Shown in pieces: positions 1 through 6,675 of a stretch of 6,890 nucleotides of DNA. A program made the translations under genes and the position numbers. Under the pieces are notes generated by a model. That model was not told the DNA's origin. It saw only the letters and a list, made by a program, of their open reading frames with translations, and searched no databases. The DNA comes from Schleiferiaceae bacterium (GTDB lineage Bacteria > Bacteroidota > Bacteroidia > Flavobacteriales > Schleiferiaceae). Location of the stretch: NCBI GenBank assembly GCA_030829675.1, contig JAURAE010000068.1, positions 1-6,890 on the forward strand. Direction: 5' to 3'. Numbering within the stretch: position 1 is the first letter of the stretch; each line of letters begins with the position of its first letter.

Positions 1-1
1 T

Positions 2-721
2 CACATTTCATTCTCTGGAAAGCATCCAAAGGGGTTAGTCGGTACGCAGATTGCTAAGGCAGCACCTATTAATAAGGGTGAGGTTGTTTGGACGGTGAAT
101 GCCGTAGACCTTCCCATTATTGGCCGTGCCTTCCTATCAGGAGAATACGCCCCTGAATACAAAGTAGCAGTTACAGGTTCGAAAGCCATGAACACTGGCT
201 ACGCTATCATGTTACAAGGAGTAAGCCTAAATGGATTTATCAGTGCGAACATCAATGCAGAAAATACTCGAATTATCGCAGGTGATGTATTGACAGGGAC
301 TCAACTGGCCGCAGATGGCTTCTTGAGCTTTGGCAAAGCACAACTCACTGCCATTCCTGAAGGAAATCAAACTGAATTCTTTGGTTGGGTACTTCCAGGT
401 TTTGGTAAGTTTTCTACCAACCGTGCCTTCTGGGGATGGTTGTTCCCGAACCGCAAATACGATTTGGACACCAACATGCACGGTGAAGAGCGCGCGTTTG
501 TAGTGAGCGGGGAGTACGAGAAGTTCATGCCTATGGATATCTTCCCACAACAATTGCTTCGCAGCATCTTGATCAGAGACATCGAAAAGATGGAGCAGTT
601 GGGTATTTACGAAGTAGTGCCAGAAGATTTCGCTATTGCGGAAGTTGCCTGTACCTCAAAGTTGCCGTTGCAGCAGATTGTACGCGACGGTTTGAATGAC
701 TTAAGAAAAGAAATGATCTAA
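2..721 (+). CDS. nqrA: Na+-NQR subunit A, C-terminal part (5' end outside window)
   Basis: NqrA is the peripheral cytoplasmic subunit of the Na+-translocating NADH:quinone oxidoreductase, docked on NqrB; it carries no covalent flavin and is related to RnfC. The frame is open from base 2 and gives 239 residues before TAA. As the family is about 450 residues long, roughly the C-terminal half is present and the true start lies upstream. Recognisable family stretches are SGKHPKGLVGTQI at fragment residues 5-17, the NGFISANINAENTRIIAG region (77-94), and the highly conserved GEERAFVVSGEYEKFMPMD block (161-179) followed by FPQQLLRSILIRDIEKMEQL (181-200). The end (CTSKLPLQQIVRDGL) also fits. A GTG at base 95 is internal, because family homology continues upstream of it. 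nqrB begins 10 bases after the stop, so the two are surely co-transcribed. Assignment is secure; the operon promoter lies outside the window. Confidence 0.97.
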   Translation, partial: HISFSGKHPKGLVGTQIAKAAPINKGEVVWTVNAVDLPIIGRAFLSGEYAPEYKVAVTGSKAMNTGYAIMLQGVSLNGFISANINAENTRIIAGDVLTGTQLAADGFLSFGKAQLTAIPEGNQTEFFGWVLPGFGKFSTNRAFWGWLFPNRKYDLDTNMHGEERAFVVSGEYEKFMPMDIFPQQLLRSILIRDIEKMEQLGIYEVVPEDFAIAEVACTSKLPLQQIVRDGLNDLRKEMI

Positions 722-731
722 TAGCCATATT

Positions 732-1934
732 ATGAAGTTTGTACAAAACATATTCGACAAGACTAGACCGCTGGTTGAAAAAGATGGCAAAAGAAACATC
801 CTCTACCCATTGCACAACGCATTGGAGACGATGGCTTTCGTTCCTGATCACACGACGCACTCAGGTGCACACGTTCGTGATGCAATCGATTTGAAACGCA
901 CGATGGTGACTGTAATCTTCGCCATGGTTCCAGCCCTACTCTTTGGGATGTGGAACATCGGTAGATTGCACTTCGCTGCCATCGGTGAAGAAGCTGCATT
1001 GTTAGACAGCTTCCTCTTTGGTGCCTTGAAGATGCTACCGTTGATCACCGTGACCTATGCCGCTGGGTTGGGTGTGGAGATCTTTTTCTCATGGAAACGC
1101 AACCACCCGGTGAACGAAGGTTTCTTGGTTTCAGGGTTGTTGATTCCTATGATTATGCCGGTAGATATCCCATTGTGGATGGTGGCCGTAAGTACCATCT
1201 TCGCCGTATTGATCGGTAAAGAGGTATTTGGTGGAACAGGGATGAACCTGTTGAACCCAGCGCTTACGGCTCGTGCCTTTGCGTTCTTTGCCTACCCAAC
1301 ATGGATGTCAGGTGACCAAGTATGGATCAACACCAAGGGCGGCGAAGTAGTAGATGGTTATTCAGGTGCTACGGCACTAGGTGATCTTGCAACTACTGTA
1401 GGTCAAGGCCTAGGCAATCCTTCTACGGATGCAGTGATGGCTCAGTTCGGCGCCGGTGGTCACTACTCTTTCATGAACGCATTCCTAGGATTGATCCCAG
1501 GATCTATTGGAGAGACCTCAGCATTGCTTATTCTTCTTGGCGGATTGTTCCTTGTATTTAAAGGAGTAGGTTCTTGGAAAATCATGTTGAGCTTCTTTGT
1601 AGGTGGATTCGTGATGGCCGGAATCTTCAACCTGTTTGCAGTGAACGAATTCATGGGATTGAATCCATTGCACCAATTGATGTTGGGTGGTTTCATGTTC
1701 GGTATGGTCTTTATGGCTACTGACCCTGTAAGTGCTGCTCAAACAGAAACCGGAAAATACATCTACGGATTCTTGGCCGGGTTCTTCGGAATCATGATTC
1801 GCGTATTCAACCCAGCATACCCAGAAGGTATTATGTTGGCCATCCTATTTATGAATGTTATGGCACCGCTTATTGACTACTACGTGGTAGAAGCCAATAT
1901 CAAGCGTCGTGCAAAACGCGTTGCTCACGCCTAA
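732..1934 (+). CDS. nqrB: Na+-NQR subunit B, membrane flavoprotein
   Basis: NqrB is the large integral membrane subunit that holds a covalently bound FMN and riboflavin and, with its partners, couples quinone reduction to Na+ export. The 400-residue length matches the family (about 400-415). Several hydrophobic membrane segments are visible, roughly at 56-75, 96-118, 128-148, 262-278, 285-303, 315-330, 343-358 and 366-383. The FMN attachment motif is DGYSGATAL at residues 208-216, with Thr214 (codon 1371-1373) as the expected phosphoester-linked residue, corresponding to Thr236 of the Vibrio cholerae protein. Other family signatures are GMNLLNPALTARAF (170-183), PGSIGETSALLILLGG (256-271) and ATDPVSAAQT (329-338). 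The ATG at 732 gives the normal N-terminus (FDKTRPLVEKDGK). There is no Shine-Dalgarno sequence in front of it. nqrC follows after 12 bases. Confidence 0.98.
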   Translation: MKFVQNIFDKTRPLVEKDGKRNILYPLHNALETMAFVPDHTTHSGAHVRDAIDLKRTMVTVIFAMVPALLFGMWNIGRLHFAAIGEEAALLDSFLFGALKMLPLITVTYAAGLGVEIFFSWKRNHPVNEGFLVSGLLIPMIMPVDIPLWMVAVSTIFAVLIGKEVFGGTGMNLLNPALTARAFAFFAYPTWMSGDQVWINTKGGEVVDGYSGATALGDLATTVGQGLGNPSTDAVMAQFGAGGHYSFMNAFLGLIPGSIGETSALLILLGGLFLVFKGVGSWKIMLSFFVGGFVMAGIFNLFAVNEFMGLNPLHQLMLGGFMFGMVFMATDPVSAAQTETGKYIYGFLAGFFGIMIRVFNPAYPEGIMLAILFMNVMAPLIDYYVVEANIKRRAKRVAHA

Positions 1935-1946
1935 ACCTCTAGAACT

Positions 1947-2639
1947 ATGAATGTAAACAGCAACGGATATACGTACACATTTGCTACCGTGATGGTAGTG
2001 TTGGTGGCGGTATTGCTCTCGGGTGCTTCCCTCGGTTTGAAATCGAAGCAGGAAAGCAACGTGAAGCAGGAAAAAATGCAAAGCATCTTGGCTTCAGTAG
2101 GAGTTGAGGTAGATCGCAGCGAAGCTCAAGCGGCTTACGACGAGGTCATCACTCAAGTCTTGACCATCAAGGGTGGGGCAGTAGTGAGTGAAGACCGCGC
2201 GACTGGATTTGACGTAGACATGGCTACGGCCATCAAATCGTCAAACATGGACCGTGAGGTGCCGTTGTACGTGGCGAACAAAGATGGCGAGACGTTCTAC
2301 ATTGTGCCAATGCGCGGTAAAGGTCTTTGGGGTCCGGTTTGGGGCTTCGTAAGCTTGGAAGCAGACGGAAACACAGTCGTTGGCGCTAACTTTGGCCACA
2401 AGAGTGAAACCCCAGGTTTGGGTGCAGAAATCACTACGCCAATGTTCACGGACCAATTCCCAGGAAAGAAAATCTCTGAAGCGGGCATGTTCCAATCTAT
2501 CTCAGTGGTGAAAAAGGGAACCTCAAGCGGCGATTACGCAGTAGACGGCATCTCTGGTGGTACCATTACTTCAAACGGAGTGAATGATATGTTGGCCGAC
2601 TGTTTGGCACCGTACGCGGAATACTTCAAAAACATCTAA
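1947..2639 (+). CDS. nqrC: Na+-NQR subunit C, covalent FMN subunit
   Basis: NqrC is anchored by one N-terminal membrane helix (about residues 8-31) and exposes an FMN-binding domain to the outer side of the cytoplasmic membrane, where it passes electrons from the NqrD/NqrE iron centre to NqrB. At 230 residues it is slightly shorter than the Vibrio protein. The FMN attachment site is DGISGGTITSNGVND (200-214), with Thr206 (codon 2562-2564) as the predicted acceptor. The third motif position is Gly rather than the Ala of the common SGAT form. The family stretch GHKSETPGLGAEI is at 150-162, and GLWGPVWGFVSL at 126-137. ApbE, encoded at 5322-6323, is the predicted enzyme for flavin attachment. 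The gene sits between nqrB (12 bases upstream) and nqrD (5 bases downstream) in the standard operon order. Confidence 0.97.
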   Translation: MNVNSNGYTYTFATVMVVLVAVLLSGASLGLKSKQESNVKQEKMQSILASVGVEVDRSEAQAAYDEVITQVLTIKGGAVVSEDRATGFDVDMATAIKSSNMDREVPLYVANKDGETFYIVPMRGKGLWGPVWGFVSLEADGNTVVGANFGHKSETPGLGAEITTPMFTDQFPGKKISEAGMFQSISVVKKGTSSGDYAVDGISGGTITSNGVNDMLADCLAPYAEYFKNI

Positions 2640-2644
2640 TCCCC

Positions 2645-3319
2645 ATGAGTACAGAAGTAAAACAAAAAGAGTCGTTGTTCTCAAAGAAGAATAGAAAGCT
2701 CATTTCTGATCCTTTCAACGACAACAACCCTATTACTGTACAGGTATTGGGTATCTGTTCAGCACTTGCGATCACGGTTAAATTAGAACCGGCCATCGTT
2801 ATGTCTCTATCGGTAATGTTCGTTTTGGCAGCGGGTAACGTGATCATCTCTTTGATCCGTAACCTCATCCCTAACCGTATACGTATCATCGTTCAGTTAG
2901 TGGTCGTTGCCTCCTTGGTAATCTTGGTGGACCAATTCCTCAAGGCCTACGCCTACGACGTGAGCAAGCAGCTTTCGGTCTTCGTAGGTTTGATTATTAC
3001 AAACTGTATCATCATGGGGCGTTTCGAAGCATTCGCCTTGGGCAATGGCCCTTGGAAAGCCTTCATGGACGGTATAGGTAACTCCATCGGTTATGGGGTG
3101 ATCTTGATCGCCGTGGCCTTCATCCGTGAATTGCTAGGCTCTGGTACATTGCTAGGGTTCTCAGTAATCCCACAGAGCTGGTACATCAATGCGGAGACTG
3201 GTACAGGATTCTACGCCAACAACGGGTTTTTCTTGTTCCCTCCAATGGCCTTGATCGTTGTCGGTCTGATCATTTGGGCGCAACGTGCGAAAAACACTAA
3301 ACTCATTGAAGAAAACTAA
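2645..3319 (+). CDS. nqrD: Na+-NQR subunit D, integral membrane
   Basis: NqrD is one of two related six-helix membrane subunits (NqrD/NqrE, paralogous to RsxE/RsxA of the Rnf complex) that together hold an iron centre in the middle of the membrane. The predicted protein has 224 residues, with hydrophobic segments near 30-50, 52-74, 80-98, 109-124, 147-165 and 198-213. The two conserved iron-ligating cysteines are visible: Cys38 in LGICSALAIT and Cys121 in ITNCIIMGR, matching the half-helix cysteines of the family. RELLGSGTLLG (161-171) is another typical stretch. The N-terminus is hydrophilic and lysine-rich (residues 1-20), consistent with cytoplasmic location. The ATG at 2645 is preceded by only TCCCC after the nqrC stop, so initiation must be SD-independent or coupled to termination of nqrC. 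nqrE starts 6 bases after the stop. Confidence 0.97.
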   Translation: MSTEVKQKESLFSKKNRKLISDPFNDNNPITVQVLGICSALAITVKLEPAIVMSLSVMFVLAAGNVIISLIRNLIPNRIRIIVQLVVVASLVILVDQFLKAYAYDVSKQLSVFVGLIITNCIIMGRFEAFALGNGPWKAFMDGIGNSIGYGVILIAVAFIRELLGSGTLLGFSVIPQSWYINAETGTGFYANNGFFLFPPMALIVVGLIIWAQRAKNTKLIEEN

Positions 3320-3325
3320 GCTGCC

Positions 3326-3949
3326 ATGTTTCAAGAATTAATCAATCTATTCGTTCGCTCGATCTTTATCGAGAACATGATCTTCGCATACTTCTTGGGT
3401 ATGTGTTCGTACTTGGCGGTTTCTAAAACCGTAAAAACAGCAGTAGGTCTAGGTATTGCCGTAACCTTTGTATTGGTGATCACCTTGCCGGTAAACTGGT
3501 TGTTGGAAAACTACGTACTGCAGCCTGGCGCTTTAGGCAAATGGCTCGGTGCTGGTTTTGAAGATGTCGACTTGAGTTTCTTGTCGTTCATCATGTTCAT
3601 TGCAGTTATTGCTTCTATGGTCCAATTGATCGAAATGATCGTAGAGAAGTTTGCCCCTGCACTCTACAGTGCCTTGGGTATCTTCTTGCCATTGATTGCG
3701 GTAAACTGTTCTATCCTAGGTGGCTCACTCTTCATGCAAGAGCGTGCGTTCGGAACCATCGCTGAAGCAGCCGTATACGGTTTGGGTTCAGGGATCGGTT
3801 GGTTCCTTGCTATCGTTGCCATTGCTGCCATCCGTGAAAAGATTCGTTATTCAAATGTTCCTGCTCCTTTGCGCGGTCTCGGGATTACCTTCATCATTAC
3901 TGGTTTGATGGGTATCGCGTTCATGAGCTTTATGGGTATTAAATTATAA
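3326..3949 (+). CDS. nqrE: Na+-NQR subunit E, integral membrane
   Basis: NqrE is the partner of NqrD; the two pack in inverted orientation and share the cysteine-ligated iron centre that takes electrons across the membrane from NqrF to NqrC. The 207 residues include six hydrophobic segments (about 12-32, 38-56, 85-106, 114-134, 147-169, 183-204). The expected cysteines are Cys27 in FLGMCSYLAV and Cys128 in AVNCSILGGSLF, each in the usual inward-facing motif. The start IRSIFIENM-like stretch (here FVRSIFIENMIFAYFLGM, residues 9-26) and the sequence MVQLIEMIVEKFAPALYSALG (98-118) are diagnostic of NqrE over RnfA. No SD is seen before the ATG at 3326. A 62-residue frame nested inside at 3720-3908 is a shadow and is not annotated. 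nqrF follows after 13 bases. Confidence 0.97.
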   Translation: MFQELINLFVRSIFIENMIFAYFLGMCSYLAVSKTVKTAVGLGIAVTFVLVITLPVNWLLENYVLQPGALGKWLGAGFEDVDLSFLSFIMFIAVIASMVQLIEMIVEKFAPALYSALGIFLPLIAVNCSILGGSLFMQERAFGTIAEAAVYGLGSGIGWFLAIVAIAAIREKIRYSNVPAPLRGLGITFIITGLMGIAFMSFMGIKL

Positions 3950-3962
3950 TTCGGTTCGCATC

Positions 3963-5264
3963 ATGTTTTTAGCAACAAGCACAGTCATTTCAGCAGTAGC
4001 GGTATTCGTAGTGGTCATCTTGGCCCTCGTTACCATACTCTTACAAGCAAAAGCGCGCCTCTCCCCAAGTGGTCCAGTAAAACTGAACATCAACGGTGAT
4101 GAGGTAGAGGTAGAAAGCGGTACTACACTGCTCTCTACATTGAGCAACCAAAAAATCTTCTTGCCCTCTGCCTGTGGTGGTGGTGGTACCTGTGGGATGT
4201 GTAAGTGTCAAGTAACCGAAGGTGGTGGCGAGATTCTTCCAACAGAGACCGGGTTCTTCAACCGCAAGGAAATTGCAGATAACTGGCGTCTTGGATGTCA
4301 GGTGAAGGTGAAGAACGACATGAACGTGAAAGTACCAGAGGAGATCTTTGGTATTAAGAAGTGGGAATGTGAGGTAGTAAGTAACTACAACGTTGCCTCT
4401 TTCATCAAAGAGTTCGTGGTTAAGCTTCCAGAAGGCGAGACACTAGATTTCGAAGCAGGTGGTTATATCCAGGTGGATGTACCTGCGACGACGGTAGATT
4501 TCAAAAACATTGATATTACTTCTCACCCGAAATTGGGCAAAGCTCCTGATGAGTTCCAAGCAGAGTGGGATAAGTTCAAACTGTGGGATCTTAAAATGGT
4601 GAACCCAGAGCCACTATTCCGTGCGTACTCTATGGCCAACCACCCAGCAGAAGGAAATATCATCATGTTGAACATCCGTATCGCTACGCCACCGTTCGAC
4701 CGCAAGAAAGGCGGATGGATGGATGTAAACCCAGGGGTTTGTTCATCATTCGTATTTGACCAAAAGCCAGGCGATAAAGTAACCATCTCGGGTCCTTACG
4801 GTGAATTCTTCATCAAAGAGACAGAAGCAGAAATGGTATACATCGGTGGTGGTGCAGGTATGGCGCCAATGCGTTCACACCTCTTCCACTTGTTCCACAC
4901 GTTGAAGACTGGCCGTAAGGTGAGTTACTGGTACGGTGGTCGTTCTAAGCGCGAGTTGTTCTATCTAGACGATTTCCGTCAGATCGAGCAGGAGTTCCCG
5001 AACTTCAAATTCCACATTGTATTGTCAGAGCCACTACCAGAAGATAACTGGCAAGCGAAAGACAATATGGATGCAGAGGGTGATGGTTTCACCGGTTTCG
5101 TTCACCAAGCGTTGATCGATAACTACTTGAACCACCACGATGCTCCTGAAGATATCGAGTACTACTTCTGTGGTCCTCCACTAATGAACGCAGCGGTTCT
5201 TAAAATGGTCGACGACTTCGGCGTACCTCCAGAGAACGTAAGCTTCGATGATTTCGGTGGATAA
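3963..5264 (+). CDS. nqrF: Na+-NQR subunit F, NADH dehydrogenase subunit (FAD, [2Fe-2S])
   Basis: NqrF is the electron entry point: it oxidises NADH on the cytoplasmic side. Domain order is an N-terminal membrane anchor (about 5-28), a plant-type ferredoxin domain (about 37-125), an FAD domain (about 132-285) and an NADH-binding domain (about 290-433). The [2Fe-2S] ligands are Cys71, Cys77, Cys80 and Cys112 (CGGGGTCGMC plus LGC). The FAD motif RAYS is at 220-223. The nucleotide-binding GGGAGMAPMRS is at 295-305, the CGPP motif with the conserved cysteine at 403-406, and the C-terminus is the typical FDDFGG. At 433 residues it is about 25 longer than the Vibrio protein as I recall it. The extra residues appear before RAYS (around 184-196), around 246-258 and around 365-375. 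An intrinsic terminator begins 20 bases after the stop, marking the end of the structural operon. Confidence 0.98.
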   Translation: MFLATSTVISAVAVFVVVILALVTILLQAKARLSPSGPVKLNINGDEVEVESGTTLLSTLSNQKIFLPSACGGGGTCGMCKCQVTEGGGEILPTETGFFNRKEIADNWRLGCQVKVKNDMNVKVPEEIFGIKKWECEVVSNYNVASFIKEFVVKLPEGETLDFEAGGYIQVDVPATTVDFKNIDITSHPKLGKAPDEFQAEWDKFKLWDLKMVNPEPLFRAYSMANHPAEGNIIMLNIRIATPPFDRKKGGWMDVNPGVCSSFVFDQKPGDKVTISGPYGEFFIKETEAEMVYIGGGAGMAPMRSHLFHLFHTLKTGRKVSYWYGGRSKRELFYLDDFRQIEQEFPNFKFHIVLSEPLPEDNWQAKDNMDAEGDGFTGFVHQALIDNYLNHHDAPEDIEYYFCGPPLMNAAVLKMVDDFGVPPENVSFDDFGG

Positions 5265-5283
5265 TCGAAAAAAATGATAACCT

Positions 5284-5315
5284 AAGCCGCTCCGCATGGA
5301 GCGGCTTTTTATTTT
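5284..5315 (+). terminator. Rho-independent terminator after nqrF
   Basis: A perfect GC-rich hairpin lies here: left arm GCCGCTCC at 5286-5293, tetraloop GCAT at 5294-5297, right arm GGAGCGGC at 5298-5305. Two more A-T pairs (5284-5285 with 5306-5307) extend the stem. It is followed by TTTTTATTTT (5306-5315). The reverse strand has no comparable U-tract on its exit side, so termination is expected only for plus-strand transcription, that is, for the nqrA-F transcript. It lies only 6 bases before the apbE start codon. Inferred from structure; not measured. Confidence 0.9.
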
Positions 5316-5321
5316 CATCCC

Positions 5322-6323
5322 ATGAAATTACTACGCGCCTTTTTCTTCCTTCTGCTGCTTTGGTCCTGTCAAAGCACACCGGAATTGGTCCAAATGACTA
5401 ATCAAGGTCCCGCACAGGGCTCCACATTTAGCATCAGCTACCTCGTGCCGGAAGGCGTAGATTATCGCAAGGATATCGATTCCATTCTAAAATCCATGGA
5501 CCAGCAAATGAGCTTATGGGTGGAGAACAGCGAGATTTCTAGATTGAATCGTGGTGATTCCGTGTATTTGAGCAACGATTTCCAAGAGGTGATTCTCAAA
5601 TCCATCTACATCAGTGAATTGACTAATGGTGATTTCGACATCACCATCGCGCCGCTGATCAAAGCATGGGGTTTTTCTGGAGGCACGCGCAAGGACAGTA
5701 TCAATGTGGATAGCCTCATGAACTACGTGGGCTACAAAGGCCTTGTGGCAAGTCGCCCGGGACCTATGTTGGATAAATTCGCACTCCCCAAGGGGTATCA
5801 AATAGATGTCAACGCCATTGCACAGGGTTATACCGTAGATATCGTGTCCAATTTCTTCCACAATGCCAACGTCCATAACTACATGATAGAAATAGGCGGG
5901 GAGGTACGATGCAAGGGAACCAATATCGATGGACGCAAATGGCGCATAGGTATTGAGCAGCCGCAAGAAGAACGCGTCGCTGGACAATACCAAACCATCG
6001 TAGTCTTAGATACCATGGCCCTAGCCACCAGTGGCAATTACCGTAAATTCTGGGTGGACGAGCGCGGACAGCGTGTTGTGCATACCATTGACCCGGAAAC
6101 AGGTCAGCCGGTGATCAGCAATCTCTTGAGCGTGAGTATCATCGCCAACAATGCCACCTTTGCCGATGCCCTAGCGACTGCTTGCATGGTTTCAGGTTTA
6201 GCCAGAGCGAAAGCCATGGTGGAGCGCTTCCCGAATACGGAAGGTTATTTCATCGTGGGAAATAAATACGGAGAGTTTGAAGTTCAAACCACTTCAAACT
6301 GGTCCCAGTACGAGCTGAATTAA
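5322..6323 (+). CDS. apbE: FAD:protein FMN transferase (ApbE), lipoprotein
   Basis: ApbE uses FAD as donor to attach FMN covalently to threonine in SGAT-type motifs, as in NqrB and NqrC; it acts on the outer face of the cytoplasmic membrane and needs Mg2+. The 333-residue length is normal. Residues 1-16 form a lipoprotein signal: Lys2/Arg5, a hydrophobic run, and lipobox L13-W-S-C16, so the mature protein should be lipid-anchored at Cys16. Family motifs in order are GSTFSISY (33-40), NGDFDITIAPLIKAWGF (102-118), the DLGAIAKGYAVD-like IDVNAIAQGYTVD (161-173), IEIGGEVRCKG (189-199), ATSGNYRKF (235-243), HTIDPETGQPV (254-264, with conserved His254) and ATFADALATACMV (278-290, Mg2+-site region). 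The ATG at 5322 is chosen because the next Met (25) would remove the lipobox. A terminator separates it from nqrF, leaving a very short leader. Its stop overlaps the stop of the convergent nqrM. Confidence 0.96.
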   Translation: MKLLRAFFFLLLLWSCQSTPELVQMTNQGPAQGSTFSISYLVPEGVDYRKDIDSILKSMDQQMSLWVENSEISRLNRGDSVYLSNDFQEVILKSIYISELTNGDFDITIAPLIKAWGFSGGTRKDSINVDSLMNYVGYKGLVASRPGPMLDKFALPKGYQIDVNAIAQGYTVDIVSNFFHNANVHNYMIEIGGEVRCKGTNIDGRKWRIGIEQPQEERVAGQYQTIVVLDTMALATSGNYRKFWVDERGQRVVHTIDPETGQPVISNLLSVSIIANNATFADALATACMVSGLARAKAMVERFPNTEGYFIVGNKYGEFEVQTTSNWSQYELN

Positions 6324-6526
6324 GCTTGTTCTAGGTTATTGTCGCATTGGTTCGGGTTCTTCCCGCAGTACGAACAAGTCTCGCCATCCTGATTCAAGAA
6401 TGGGCTTTGTGAAGCACAGGTACCGGCAAATTCGCCGTCTTTCTTTGCCCAAATTTTAATCGCGATCCCGGCGAAGCCAAGTCCAACCAATACGATAGTG
6501 ATGCCGATGAGTTTTAGGAGTACCAT
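6320..6526 (-). CDS. nqrM: Na+-NQR maturation protein NqrM (DUF539 family)
   Basis: NqrM is a small membrane protein required to assemble active Na+-NQR; published work on Vibrio links it to delivery of iron to the NqrD/NqrE centre and shows dependence on one of its cysteines. From the ATG at 6526 the product has 68 residues: one membrane helix (about 3-26), a short basic stretch (KIWAKKDG, 24-31), then a cysteine-rich tail with Cys37 (AGTCAS), Cys51 and Cys54 (CSYCG) and Cys61. Four cysteines in this arrangement, with the GxC just after the helix, match the family. An in-frame ATG at 6550 would add 8 residues, but it lies inside the predicted -7 promoter box (6548-6555), and the added MWLQKIDT is not family-like, so 6526 is preferred. 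The gene lies tail-to-tail with apbE, opposite to the rest of the module. Identification rests on motif and context, without an alignment. Confidence 0.88.
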   Translation of the reverse strand: MVLLKLIGITIVLVGLGFAGIAIKIWAKKDGEFAGTCASQSPFLNQDGETCSYCGKNPNQCDNNLEQA

Positions 6527-6547
6527 TGTGTCAATCTTTTGAAGCCA

Positions 6548-6555
6548 CAAAGTTA
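6548..6555 (-). promoter_or_regulatory. Bacteroidota -7 promoter box for nqrM
   Basis: Read on the minus strand, 6555 to 6548 is TAACTTTG, an exact match to the Bacteroidota primary-sigma -7 consensus TAnnTTTG. It lies 21 bases before the preferred nqrM ATG, which would leave a leader of about 15 bases. No good TTG (-33) element is found at the usual 17-20 base spacing; the nearest, at 6588-6586, is 30 bases away. Supported by motif and position only. Confidence 0.6.
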
Positions 6556-6605
6556 AGGAAGAACCACGAATAAATCAGGGGATAGCAAATGACCGGATTT
6601 ATTTA

Positions 6606-6622
6606 AAAATCGATGAAAATCG
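6606..6622. repeat. Short direct repeat AAAATCG with a 10-base period
   Basis: AAAATCG occurs at 6606-6612 and again at 6616-6622, a 10-base period that is close to one helical turn, in the -15 to -30 area upstream of the mdh -7 box. It could be a regulator site, but two 7-base copies in an A-rich region may well be chance. No regulator is suggested by the sequence. Confidence 0.25.
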
Positions 6623-6635
6623 GTTGTCCGTGATG

Positions 6636-6643
6636 TACCTTTG
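6636..6643 (+). promoter_or_regulatory. Bacteroidota -7 promoter box for mdh
   Basis: TACCTTTG at 6636-6643 matches TAnnTTTG exactly. It ends 32 bases before the mdh ATG, predicting a leader of about 25 bases that is A-rich (CAAACAAACTAAAAATCACA). A TTG at 6624-6626 is only 9 bases upstream, too close for a standard -33 element, and none stands at 17-20 bases. A GGAG at 6646-6649 is too far from the start codon to be a Shine-Dalgarno site. Supported by motif and position only. Confidence 0.65.
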
Positions 6644-6675
6644 TGGGAGTCAAACAAACTAAAAATCACATACAT

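Noticed and set aside
227..582. Two overlapping minus-strand open frames within nqrA
   Set aside because: Both are antisense to the strongly conserved part of nqrA and have no family-like features.
95..721. GTG at 95 as the start of a separate shorter gene
   Set aside because: NqrA-like sequence (GKHPKGLVGTQI) continues in the same frame upstream to the window edge, so this is an internal valine codon.
732..5264. Rnf/Rsx complex instead of Na+-NQR
   Set aside because: The gene order A-F with an NADH-oxidising NqrF and a full NqrA, and the NqrD/E sequence style, fit Na+-NQR. No RnfB-type multi-cluster ferredoxin gene is present.
5514..5993. 159-residue open frame on the minus strand
   Set aside because: It lies entirely antisense within apbE, whose motifs are intact along this stretch; the antisense product shows no recognisable domain.
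6527..6550. Upstream ATG at 6550 as the nqrM start
   Set aside because: It falls inside the predicted -7 box, so it would be upstream of the expected transcription start; the 8 added residues are also unlike the family.
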